The position numbers and the translations under genes are program-made. A stretch of DNA of 64,000 bases from Lucifuga dentata (taxonomy: Eukaryota > Chordata > Actinopteri > Ophidiiformes > Bythitidae): the NCBI GenBank assembly GCA_014773175.1, contig VXCM01001445.1, forward strand, positions 1 through 64,000, in the 5' to 3' direction. Below the pieces are notes generated by a model. The model was not told where the DNA came from. It did not search any database and saw nothing but the letters and a program-made list of their open reading frames with translations. Positions 10,313 to 20,203 of the stretch are shown here, piece after piece (position 1 is the first letter of the stretch; every line of letters begins with the position of its first letter).

Positions 10313-10869
10313 CTAAAGGACCATACCACCCATTTTGCATGTTTGAGCCTAATATATTCAATATTCATACATGTAACATTACTGACAATCATTTCCCAAA
10401 GCATACTACTGGAACGGTGAATTAAAATTGTTTTTCCTACCTTCCAGACCTCCATTGGTTTCAGTTCATTCTGGTACGCTATTAAAATCAACATGTTCAT
10501 CGTGAACAAGACGTGTATTCAGGTTTTTTAGAAGTTATGTAATTTTAGTGTTTAAGCTCAATAAAAAGCATGGAGTGAATGTATGCCTCCACCGGGGAAT
10601 ATAGTCCCAAAAGAAGACCTGCGTTTATGGAAAAATTTAAAGGACCGTGACTTCATAAGGCTGTGTAACTATTAGCAGGAGAAACATGGATTTTTAAGGT
10701 GGGTGTATCACTTGAATATTTGATTTTGAAAGATTAAGAGATTTTGCAAAATATCAGGAAAGCTGAAATACAGTTTTATCCTTTGGGAAATGATTGTCAG
10801 TAACGTAACATGTATGAAAATTAAATATATTGGGCTCAAACATGCAAAATGGTTGGTATGGTCCTTTAA
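10313..10869 (+). mobile_element. TTAA foldback MITE, copy A (forward)
   Basis: Ends AAAGGACCATACCACCC on the left and its complement GGTATGGTCCTTTAA on the right, with inverted repeats of about 85 bases (landmarks TTTTGCATGTTTGAGCC and ATGATTGTCAGTAACGTAAC) around a ~390-base core. Full copies end in TTAA on both sides, consistent with a TTAA target duplication (piggyBac or Kolobok type). No transposase. The left TTAA here is CTAA. Confidence 0.85.
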
Positions 10870-10899
10870 TGTCTTTTTTTATGTAGTAAAAAAAAAAAA

Positions 10900-11100
10900 A
10901 GAAAGAAATTTGCAGATATTTTCTCTCTTTTTAAAATCCTTCAGTGACATTTATGTGACCCAAAAAAGCTTATTGATGATTCTTAATATTTTGGCAGAAT
11001 CATTAAAGAATGATTCTGTCAAATGATTGATTCACAATGATTCACATAAATGTCACTGAAGGATTTTAAAAAGAGAGAAAATATCTGCAAATTTCTTTCT
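10900..11100. repeat. Perfect 59-bp inverted repeat (hairpin)
   Basis: 10900-10958 is the exact reverse complement of 11042-11100, separated by 83 bases. The loop contains a smaller hairpin (AGAATCATT / AATGATTCT). It lies 30 bases from MITE copy A but shares no sequence with it. It could be a young foldback element or a structured RNA; nothing identifies it. Confidence 0.9.
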
Positions 11101-11114
11101 ATAAAGTACATATA

Positions 11115-11198
11115 TCAGCATATATATATAGATATATATATCTATATATATATCTATATATATATATCTATATATATAGATATATATATCTATATATT
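11115..11198. repeat. AT-rich palindromic repeat
   Basis: Alternating TATA, AGATAT and ATCTAT blocks that are self-complementary at several centres; able to form cruciforms. Confidence 0.85.
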
Positions 11199-12443
11199 AC
11201 AGCATTTATGCTGACAGATTTCTGTCTTATTCAGCAGCACAAAGTAAGATGTAACTGAATATTCTGATAGTCTGCAGAAGAACAGAAGAAGAAGAAGATG
11301 ATGATGATGAATGATGAAGATCAATAATCAACTGATCAAATAGATGAGGCTTTAATGTTTTGGCTTAGTACTTTTCTCTCTTCCTTTAACCATCTAAACA
11401 GTGATTATTATGATGAAGTGTGAAGACGGGCACGTCAGCATCATTTTATGTATCCTTTTATATTCCTTTATTTTACACTTTTCTTTTTCCTCTCATAGTT
11501 TCATTCATTTTTTTGTTCATCTCAAGTTATATTATTATTCATATTTTCTCAGTTTTGTAATATCGTACATCTTTTTTATACTTTCAAACATTTCTGGTTA
11601 GCGTGCTATCGTGTTGTAAAGTGAATGTATTTACAGGACAATACGTTTAGTTATTTATCATCTTTCCTTTGTCGTATCCTGTTACTTTTTGCTGCTTAAA
11701 AGCTCAATTTCCCAACAGGGATCATTAAAGTTTGATCTCATTTCTCTCTCTCGTCCCTCTGGAAAGCTCCACTATACAATACACAACAGATAACAGCATG
11801 ATCTGTCTCCGCTTTGGTTTTCTGCCACCCAAAACAAAGTGATGTCTTTTTGTTAACCTTGTTAGAGGTGTAAACAGGCAGTAAAGTGAACTTTGACCTC
11901 AAACTGTGACTATTATTTACTCCATTCGAGCCAATTTACAAGATTAATTGTTTTAAAAACCCCTGGAGGAGTAATAGCTGTTCTGTCTGTTGTGTCTGTT
12001 TATTTTATTATAGAATAACAGGAAGTGGAACATGGAAACATAACTTTGTGTAAACATTTCACTTCATTTTGAGCTCTAAATATGGAACTCTGGTATATTC
12101 CAATCCCTACAGACAGCACGCATGTCAACACACGTCTGATGGCTCTAAAATAAAATCTGTGTGCAGCTGTCACATGCTGTCAGTCACAGTATAAAGGACT
12201 GTGTCAATATGAAAATGAACAATGTCTTCAACACAATGTTTTGGCGTTTCCGACTTAGATGAACCGCTCTGTTTGCTGATCAGGTTACAACTTTGGATTT
12301 TGGAGGTTGGTGATAGTTGACGGACTGATTTTGTTCTTGTATTGAGACGGATTAAAGCAGAATTCCTGCTGCTGTTACACAGAATTTACCAAGTAGCCAC
12401 ATGACATTGCTATGCTAGTTTCTTATTTCCACATTATTTTGTC

Positions 12444-13012
12444 TTAAAGGACCATACCAGCCATTTTGCATGTTTGAGCCTGATATATTCCATTTTCATA
12501 CATGTTATGTTACTGACAATCATTTCCCAAAGGACAAAACCATATTTCAGCTTTCCTGATATTTTGCAAAATCAAATATTCAAGTGATACACCCACCTTA
12601 AAAATCCATGTTTCTCCTGCTAATAGTTACACAGCCTTATGAAGTCACGGTCCTTTAAATTTTTCCATAAACGCAGGTCTTCTTTTGGGACTATATTCCC
12701 CGGTGGAGGCATACATTCACTCCACGCTTTTTATTGAGCTTAAACACTAAAATTACATAACTTCTAAAAAAACCTGAATACACGTCTTGTTGGTGATGAT
12801 GGATTACCTATCCCAAGAACGTTTACAGTATCAACAAGTTGATTTTAATAGCAGAATGAACTGAAACCAATGGAGGTCTGGAAGGTAGGAAAAACATTTT
12901 TAATTCACCGTTCCAGTAGTATGCTTTGGGAAATGATTGTCAGTAACGTTACATGTATGAAAATTGAATATATTAGGCTCAAATATGCAAAATGGATGGT
13001 ATGGTCCTTTAA
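12444..13012 (-). mobile_element. TTAA foldback MITE, copy B (reverse)
   Basis: Complete copy with TTAA at both ends (12444-12447, 13009-13012), core in reverse orientation relative to copy A. Terminal repeats start AAAGGACCATACCAGCC and end GGATGGTATGGTCCTTT. Confidence 0.9.
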
Positions 13013-13130
13013 TTATATTATCTTTAAGCATTCTTTTAAATTTACAAATAGAACTACACATTTTCAATTCATCAGAAAACATATTCCACAGATTAACCCT
13101 TTTAACTGAAATATATGTTTTTAACATTTG

Positions 13131-13195
13131 TTCTCAGCTATATATAATATATATACTTTATACATATATAATATATATATATATATATATATAAC
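13131..13195. repeat. AT-rich tract
   Basis: Mostly alternating TA with short breaks. A decayed right terminus of the TTAA family (AAACATGCAAAATTGCCAGT) follows near 13214-13250. Confidence 0.8.
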
Positions 13196-13690
13196 TATAA
13201 TAGGGAGTATTGGGGTTAAACATGCAAAATTGCCAGTATGCTCCTTCAAAGCAGCATTTCTCCTCCTGTTACTTAATTAATTTACCAAGTAGCTGTGTGC
13301 TGTTACTCTGCTAGCTTGTTATTTCTACACGATATTGTCTTAAGGACCAGTGGACAAAGTGGGAGGGAAGACACTACCCTGCTAATTATCCACTTGTCTA
13401 TATTCAGCCACGTACTCCTGCATTATTCACATCCTTCAATTTACGCTGGAATCCGTGCGTGTCATAGCAATGAGCTGCAGTTAGCCAGCCCTGTCATTAC
13501 CACAGGAGCTGTCCTCCCCTTTCTCTCGTCTGTCTCTCGCCACGCCGTGCTCACTCCTGTTTCAGGAAAAGTTCCCTGAAATGTCACTGAGTTTTGACTA
13601 CTCTTGCCTCTTTTCACACCGACTCTCTCCAGCAGCAGATGAAAGGAGAATAAAACCACAAGAAAGTGCAGACAACTTCAAATACACATC

Positions 13691-13730
13691 TTAAAGGACC
13701 ATACCGGTGATTGTGCATATTTGATTCCCA
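13691..13730. mobile_element. TTAA-family left terminus fragment
   Basis: TTAAAGGACCATACCGGTGA followed by diverged sequence; no matching right end was seen. The 13730-14400 region that follows is unclassified, apart from a TAA tract. Confidence 0.5.
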
Positions 13731-13909
13731 AAAATACTACAAGTTGGATTTGTACGTAAGTCAGAACAGTTACGTAAGGCGAGTATCTAGCGCATATATT
13801 TTACTTAGGTGCATATCAAGTGTATATATTTTACCTTTCTATGCATAAGAAATGTTAAAGAAACACTTCCAGATATCCTAAAACATCGTAAACATAATAA
13901 TACAGTACA

Positions 13910-13949
<40 letters not shown>

Positions 13950-13965
13950 CAATAATAATACAGTA
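13910..13965. repeat. (TAA)n microsatellite
   Basis: About 12 TAA/AAT units plus imperfect ones. Confidence 0.9.
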
Positions 13966-14416
13966 CTTAATAATAATTATAAATGTACTAACTACAGTAT
14001 ACGTGTATATTTGTAATTGAGAGAGAGAGAAAGAGAAAGAGAGACACTTACACTTACTCTCACTCCTATTGATGTCTTGCATGTCAGAAGAGCCGTCATA
14101 AAGTAGTGCACCGTTCATTATCATGAATCATTGTATGTAACTCGAATTTTTAATTTAATAGACCTTATGGTGATCAGTTCATAAGTACGGGTTATTTGTA
14201 AGTTGGACGTACCAAACCGAACCAAGACGTAATTTGTGTTATTCCAACAAGAAACTTTTTTTTTTGTTGTTTTTTGACCCCATATTTGTTTGGTGAAATT
14301 CTTCATCTGCAGTTGAACCACAACTATAATAAAAATAATAGTTAATTACTTAATTTGTCATGAGAAACAGTACTTTTTAAAAGTTATCTGGATCTGGACC
14401 AAATTGGGATAAATTC

Positions 14417-14692
14417 TTAAAGGACCATACCACCCATTTTGCATGTTTGAGCATAATATATTCAGTTTTCATACATGTAACGTTACTGACAATCATTTCC
14501 CAAACTGGAATGGTGAATTAAAAATGTTTTTCCTACCTTCCAGACCTCCATTAGTTTCAGTTCATTCTGCTATTAAAATCAACTTGTTGATACTTGAAAC
14601 ATTCTTGGGATAGGTAATCCATCATCACCAACAAGACGTGTATTCAGGATTTTTTAGAAGTTACTAATTTTAGCGTTTTAAGAGCAATAAAA
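14417..14692 (+). mobile_element. TTAA foldback MITE, copy C (truncated, forward)
   Basis: Begins TTAAAGGACCATACCACCC and follows the family core through ACCTTCCAGACCTCCATT and ATCATCACCAACAAGACG, then stops near GAGCAATAAAA. The right half is missing. It lies about 165 bases beyond the donor of the 14859-15066 exon. Confidence 0.85.
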
Positions 14693-14858
14693 ATTTTGAT
14701 CCTTCGGCAAAGTTTTGTTAAAATTAGTTAATAAAATTTGAACAGATGTGGATTAAAGCAGATAATTACAAAAGGAAAAACACACAATACTAGGGTACAT
14801 TTTGAGGCCATTATAGTATTTCTGAGAGTTTTTTGCAAACTGTAATACTCTGCCTCAC

Positions 14859-15066
14859 CTATGGGGGTGCTGTGGAGCAACACCTGCTCCAGGTTGCGTC
14901 CATCGTTGTAGACAGCGAGATGCCACGTTCCAGGGTCCATGTACTCGATAAAGCCCGTTTCTTGGAGGCTGCTGAGCAACAGGCCTTTGGGCGTCTTGGC
15001 GGCTGAGACGGGATCGGTCAGGGAGCGGGGCAGCGCCTTCCCGTCCAGCAGCTTCACAAAGTCAAA
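14859..15066 (-). CDS. tenm2: Teneurin-2 exon: linker before EGF1 (FDFVKLLDG...)
   Basis: 208 bases, 69 codons plus one split base. It opens FDFVKLLDGKALPRS, directly continuing THTQ of the preceding exon, and contains LLLSSLQETGFIEYMDPG and TWHLAVYNDGRNLEQV, the conserved teneurin pre-EGF segment (a compact beta-rich stretch in the family). Acceptor is ctctgtgttcag, donor gtgaggc. An in-frame Met at codon 5 is internal and is not a start. The exon begins in phase 0 and ends in phase 1, so with its upstream neighbour (phase 1 to 0) it forms the only non-symmetrical pair in this stretch; skipping it alone would break the frame. Confidence 0.95.
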
Positions 15067-15754
15067 CTGAACACAGAGCGGCGGACAAACAGGCAGCAGA
15101 AAATGTCATCCAGCTGGACTGAGAATGACAGGAATTCACAAAACTTGCATTAATGTGATGAAAATTTGCAAGCAAAACCATGTTCAGTGGCGTGTGTCTT
15201 TGTAAAACCGCCAATTGGATGTTACTGGAAAACTGCCTGCATACAAAAAAGAATTGGGGAATAGCATTAGACGTGGATATCAAATGTGAACAATGAAACT
15301 TGCCAGTCTGGGAAAGCAGGAAACCAAATAAAAGTGGAAAGCAGGGAAAATCATGTGTGGCAGCTCAGTCCTCCACCCAACACGTGTAGCTGGTGCAACG
15401 ACTTGACGTGCCGCTAATAGAACGGGAAGCTTTTCAAATGCAACAGACTATTATTTCATCTGTCTAAACCTTTCTGTGCTCCTCTCTCACCCTCTTTAAC
15501 TTTCCCCGCCGCCCTCCTCCCTCCCTCGCTCTCCATCTTCAAACCTCCTTGAACTAGCAGTGCTCTGAGTCTCATTCCCCCTGAGGGCTCCATGTCACAC
15601 GAGTGTCAAAAACAGCTAATTAGACCTCTTCATGCAGGCGAAAATGGGGCTGCACTGATGTTAAAATGCAGACGACTCCTGTTGGTTGTATTTTTGTCCA
15701 TGTGTGTGACACAGTGTTGTGTCGCTCGTACTGTACTTGTGTGTGTGTGTGAGG

Positions 15755-16673
15755 TAGGGCTGAATGATGTGAAATTTTTTTTATCACAATATTTTTTTTT
15801 AATATTGATCGATATCGATATATATCGCGATATGGCAAAGATTCTGCTGCACTGCAAGTGAATTGAATTTAAAATTTATTTTAACAATTTCTTTATGTGT
15901 GTTCCGAAAATAACCAACTGAAAATGAACTGAACTGAACTCAACTGAAAAATCTCTCTTTTTCAACAGGCTGCNAAAATAACCAACTGAAAATGAACTGA
16001 ACTGAACTCAACTGAAAAATCTCTCTTTTTCAACAGGCTGCATTGGCATCATATCTTTTCCAATAAAGAAAGCTACAGCACGCGTAATGTCCTCGTGTTT
16101 TTTTTTGGTATGGTTCCACAGCAGAAAAAGCAGACTGTATGGTAGTTTGGGTCCTTGTACATAACAGCAATTGATTTTCGTTTTGGAATGGGGAAACGGA
16201 AAACGAAAAAACAGCGTTACCTCTTTGCTTTGCTTTGCTGCGTGTCCTGGGGGACGGGTTTGGAGTAGCCGCTGTGTGACCCGTAAGGCAGCTGAACTCT
16301 GATGGCAGCGCTTCAGACGGTAAAATAAGTTTGTTGTACAGCCGTGCTTCGTCAGCGCTGCTTTCCTTTCTTAGTCATCATTAGATTTTTTTCCTCTGGA
16401 GTTTCATCGCTTTCTGACATCTTTGTCTGACTTTCACTCAGATATCACCACCGCTGTGTTCACCGGCATTTAGCAAGATGCTGCTTTGAGGAAGTGGACA
16501 CTGCCACCTGATTGGCTAGTTTGTTCTAGTTCTGACATGCTATTGGCTGTTTGACCCGTCATTAACTTCCTGTATTCAAGCATTATTTTCTAACGATATT
16601 ATATTGACTTCCTCATTTTTATATCAAAGATTTTTTTTTTTATCACAATACGACTTTATATCATCTAACCCTA
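15755..16673. mobile_element. hAT-like element (TAGGGCTG family), intact target duplication
   Basis: Left end TAGGGCTGAATGATGTGAAA, right end the reverse complement of TAGGGTTAGATGATATAAA; both ends continue into TTTATCACAATA / TATTGTGATAAA. It is flanked by a perfect 8-bp duplication gtgtgagg (15747-15754 and 16674-16681), diagnostic of hAT-type insertion. No transposase frame. It contains an artefactual duplication (15907-16041) and a fragment of another MITE (16149-16211, GGGTCCTTGTACATAA). Confidence 0.9.
15907..16041. repeat. 67-base direct duplication around one N
   Basis: 15907-15973 is repeated at 15975-16041 with N at 15974; assembly-join signature inside the hAT element. Confidence 0.85.
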
Positions 16674-16726
16674 GTGTGAGGGGGTTTATTGTTTCTGTGG
16701 CGATGCGTTTATGTCTGACAGCGTAC

Positions 16727-16929
16727 CTGAGTGTGTGTAGGCGGGATGTTCCTGCGTCCGTAAACCCCCAGCAGTGCGTTGTGTGACAGAGACAGGTTGA
16801 ACTTGATGTATGTTGGATGGTGCACCGTCATGTGAAACCTCCAAAAGAGTCCCGGAGGGATGGCCTGGCTTTGTTGGGTTCCAACGTCCACCTCGCCACG
16901 GTCGATGGCGCGGCCCCGCACCCATTTCT
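16727..16929 (-). CDS. tenm2: Teneurin-2 exon: linker with IPPGLFWRF motif
   Basis: 203 bases, 67 whole codons after two split bases, ending exactly at a codon end. Key segments are [38 protein letters not shown] and [14 protein letters not shown], all hallmarks of the teneurin region between membrane and EGF1. FNLS contains an N-glycosylation sequon (NLS), and YGRRN has a dibasic pair. The donor is gtacgc; the acceptor is acctgcag. The 5' end (16891-16929) and adjacent intron are repeated once across a single N at 16955, so an extra acceptor and 39 exon bases occur at 16956-16994; I treat that second copy as an assembly artefact. A hAT element begins only 18 bases upstream of the acceptor and another ends 53 bases beyond the donor. 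Confidence 0.94.
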
Positions 16930-17019
16930 CTGCAGGTAAAGCACAGACAGAGGTNCCTCGCCACGGTCGATGGCGCGGCCCCGCACCCATTTCTCTGCAG
17001 GTAAAGCACAGACAGAGGT
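16891..17019. repeat. tenm2: 64-base duplication around one N, copying a splice acceptor
   Basis: 16891-16954 recurs at 16956-17019 with N at 16955. The unit includes 39 exon bases, the acceptor and 25 intron bases, so the assembly shows two acceptors (AG at 16931-16930 and at 16996-16995). I regard the second as false. Confidence 0.88.
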
Positions 17020-17619
17020 ATGTAGTAACGCATTCTTTACTCCATTACATTTACTTAACTTTTTTCACAAAATTGTACTCTACTGAGTAGTTTTATTGCA
17101 GGATACTTTTAACTCATACTTGAGTATATTTATGAAGAAAAACATATACTTTGACTCCGTTACATTTGGTCGCACTTTTTGCGTTACTTTTTTATTAATT
17201 GCGAGACATCGCTCTGACTCAACGAGTCAAAATTCTCCACTTTCTGCACTGCAGCAGAGAAAGTGAAAGCTCCACTGTGTGTGTGAGAGGTTTGGACCAA
17301 CCACATTCAGCGTCTCATCATCTCCATGACAACGACGGGTTGACATGGCTTGATAGGTGGGCCAGCCGGAGCCTTTGCATTTATGCAAATTGCATATATA
17401 ATATATTATATAATATGAATTAAAATGAACTTCAACTAAGCAAACACGATTTTTTTCTTTCATAATTCTCTTGGCGCTTAGACGAAAAATGGATTCTAAA
17501 AAGGGAATCATGGAATTATTCGTCCCCGGCATCATTAGCATTTTTGTCTACCTAAAAATTTGACATTTCAGCTTCTAAGAACTCAACATGGAACTTGAGG
17601 AAACGTGGTGGTAAGCTGC

Positions 17620-18380
17620 AACGTCAGCTACTTAACTAGCTGCTACTGCTAATGCTAACTCAAGTTTTCCTGTTCTATTTTGAGTAAATTCATGAAGCTA
17701 ACCTAGCTACTTAACTAGCTGCTGCTGCTAATGCTAACTCAAGTTTTCCTGTTCTATTTTGAGTAAATTCACGACGCTAACTAACTGTCTTAACTAGCTG
17801 CTGCTGCTAATGCTAACTCAAGTTTTCCTGTTCTATTCTGAGTAAATTCATGAAGCTAACCTAGCTACTTAACTAGTTGCTGCTTCTAATGCTAACTCAA
17901 GTTTTCCTGTTCTATTGTGAGTAAATTCATGAAGCTAACCTAGCTACTTAACTAGCTGCTGCTGNNNNNNNNNNNNNNNNNNNNNNNNNNNNNNNNNNNN
18001 NNNNNNNNNNNNNNNNNNNNNNNNNNNNNNNNNNNNNNNNNNNNNNNNNNNNNNNNNNNNNNNNNNNNNNNNNNNNNNNNNNNNNNNNNNNNNNNNNNNN
18101 NNNNNNNNNNNNNNNNNNNNNNNNNNNNNNNNNNNNNNNNNNNNNNNNNNNNNNNNNNNNNNNNNNNNNNNNNNNNNNNNNNNNNNNNNNNNNNNNNNNN
18201 NNNNNNNNNNNNNNNNNNNNNNNNNNNNNNNNNNNNNNNNNNNNNNNNNNNNNNNNNNNNTATTCTGAGTAAATTCATGAAGCTAACCTAACTACTTAAC
18301 TAGCTGCTGCTGCTAATGCTAACTCAAGTTTTCCTGTTCTATTCTGCGTAGATTCATGAAGCTAACCTAGCTAACTGTCT
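17620..18380. repeat. 79-bp minisatellite inside the hAT element
   Basis: CTTAACTAGC recurs at 17631, 17710, 17789, 17868 and 17947, exactly 79 apart, then again after the gap near 18295. Each unit carries CTGCTAATGCTAACTCAAG and GAGTAAATTCATGAAGC. Units differ by a few substitutions. Copy number is unknown because of the gap. Confidence 0.93.
17965..18260. other. Assembly gap (296 N)
   Basis: Unsequenced stretch inside the 79-bp minisatellite. The spacing across the gap (348 bases, about 4.4 units) is not a whole number of units, so the stated size is probably an estimate. Confidence 0.98.
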
Positions 18381-19626
18381 TGGGGCCAGAATTATCATGA
18401 TTTGTTATGTGGTAAATATCTGATTTATTACTGTTTACTGTTTCTTTATATGATATGATTTGGATTGTTTTAGAAGCTACATGTGGCTATGTAGCATTTT
18501 TTTCCTCATTCGAGCCTTTATAGCTTGTTGATTATTCTAAAGAGTAAGCTTGATCAAAGTTACTCACTACTCAAGTACTTTTTTTATAGATACTTTATTA
18601 CTCAAGTCATCATTTTGGTGACTACTCTTACTTATACTTGAGTTACTATTATCATAAAGTAACAATACTTTTACTTGAGTACAGTTTCTGGCTACTCTAC
18701 CATCTCTGAGCTCAGACAGGTGATATGGTTCGGTCAGGCTGATCAAAGAGGGCAGGGAGTTTCTTTTCACGATCAGGGTGGGCGATTAATAACCGACCTG
18801 ATATAGTGGAGCATCAGCTTGATCAGTGGACTTACTAATGAACTCAGACTTGAATAGGCATCAGGAATGACTAAGCAGCGGTAAAAAAAAAATCCTGCTT
18901 TTCAAGAGTCCTTTGCTTTGGAATCCTTTGGAACAGCTCTGCATAAAGATGAACTGCTTTAGAAAGGAGGTGTTTTGTCTGAGCGTGTCTGCTGGGGCTT
19001 TGTCATGTGCTATATTAGCATCTTCTAACAATAAGGAAAGAGTGTGTGTGTGTGTATGTGTGTGTGTGTGGGACAAAGGTGGATGAGGAAAAAAAGGGAG
19101 GGGCACACACACACACATTCACAAACACCGTCAGTGCACATAGATAATGTCTTGACTGAGACTGTGTCTTTGTGTGTGCAGAGAATGCTTCTTTCCAACG
19201 CTCCCTCGCCCATCAGCTCCTCTCTGCTCCATCGCCGTTATCAACCAGCGGTCCGAGTCTTTTGTGTCAGGGAGCGGCCAACGCTCTCCAGCCCTCTTTG
19301 TGTCGACTTTTATGGAGAGATATATCTCTGCTTCTAAACTAAGATGGAGGAAATATGGTGACAGAGGGGAGCGAGCCGATCGTTACGGCCACAAAGGCAG
19401 AAGACCAGTTAGGGGGCAGATTCATGGACGACGCCACTCGCTGTCGATCCATAACGCCTGCAGGTTTACCACTCCATTATGGGGACGCCATGCACACCCA
19501 CAGGCTGGCCTGCATATATCACGTGCTGTCACGGATGGGAGGAAGGAGAGAGAACGAGTACGCTGTGTCTATAAAACCTTCTATCATCATTATTACATTC
19601 TCTTTCACAGCCTGTATTATTGTTTC

Positions 19627-20203
19627 TTAAAGGACCATACCACACATTTTGAGCTGAATATATTCAATTTTCATACACGTAACATTACTGACAATCATTT
19701 CCAAAGCATACTACTGGAACGGTGAATTAAAAATGTTTTTCCTACCTTCCAGACCTCCATTGGTTTCAGTTCATTCTGCTATTAAAATCAACTTGTTGAT
19801 ACTGTAAACGTTCTTGGGATAGGTAATCCATCATCACCAACAAGACGTGTATTCAGGTTTTTTTAGAAGTTATGTAATTTTAGTGTTTAAGCTCAATAAA
19901 AAGCGTGGAGTGAATGTATGCCTCCACCGGGGAATATAGTCCCAAAAGAAGACCTGCGTTTATGGAAAAATTTAAAGGACCGTGACTTCATAAGGCTGTG
20001 TAACTATTAGCAGGAGAAACATGGATTTTTAAGGTGGGTGTATCACTTGAATATTTGATTTTGAAAGATTAAGAGATTTAGCAAAATATCAGGAAAGCTG
20101 AAATACGGTTTTATCCTTAGGGAAATGATTGTCAGTAACGTAACACGTATGAAAACTGAATATATTAGGTTCAAACATGCAAAACAAAGGTATGGTCCTT
20201 TAA
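19627..20203 (+). mobile_element. TTAA foldback MITE, copy E (forward, complete)
   Basis: TTAA at both ends (19627-19630, 20200-20203), core forward. Includes the full landmark series CATACTACTGGAACGGTG, ATCATCACCAACAAGACG, CCTCCACCGGGGAATATAG and GTGACTTCATAAGGCTG. Confidence 0.92.

Larger units (their letters stand above)
7281..14858 (-). other. tenm2: Intron before EGF1
   Basis: 7.6 kb. 7281-8200 and 8780-10300 show no gene or clear repeat apart from CA (8201-8236), poly-A around an N (8521-8554) and GT (about 8737-8773) runs. 10313-14692 is repeat-rich: three TTAA foldback copies, a perfect hairpin, AT palindromes and a TAA tract. 11200-12440 and 13250-13690 show nothing recognisable. 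Confidence 0.7.
15067..16726 (-). other. tenm2: Intron between the two linker exons
   Basis: 1.66 kb, more than half of it a hAT element (15755-16673). 15080-15740 shows no gene or recognised repeat. Confidence 0.8.
17013..18708. mobile_element. hAT element with internal minisatellite, at the linker-exon acceptor
   Basis: Starts CAGAGGTATGTAGTAACGC; the right end is the reverse complement of CAGAGATGGTAGAGTAGCC. Flanks agcacaga (17005-17012) and agctcaga (18709-18716) are a 7/8 target duplication. The AGTAACGCG / ACTGAGTAGTTTTATT / ACTTGAGTA motifs are those of a widespread fish hAT family; relatives are at 1486, 24470 and 41697. The interior holds a 79-bp minisatellite and a 296-base gap. 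On the gene strand the element ends 18 bases before the linker-exon acceptor. Confidence 0.85.

Noticed and set aside
16956..16994. Extra 39-base exon copy
   Set aside because: Exact 64-base duplication around one N, identical in style to non-coding joins elsewhere.
17620..18380. CRISPR-like array
   Set aside because: Repeats are contiguous 79-bp units without spacers, inside a eukaryotic transposon.
19174..19725. 183-codon plus-strand open frame
   Set aside because: It runs into TTAA MITE copy E, has no domain or signal, and biased composition is absent; antisense to an intron and looks like chance.
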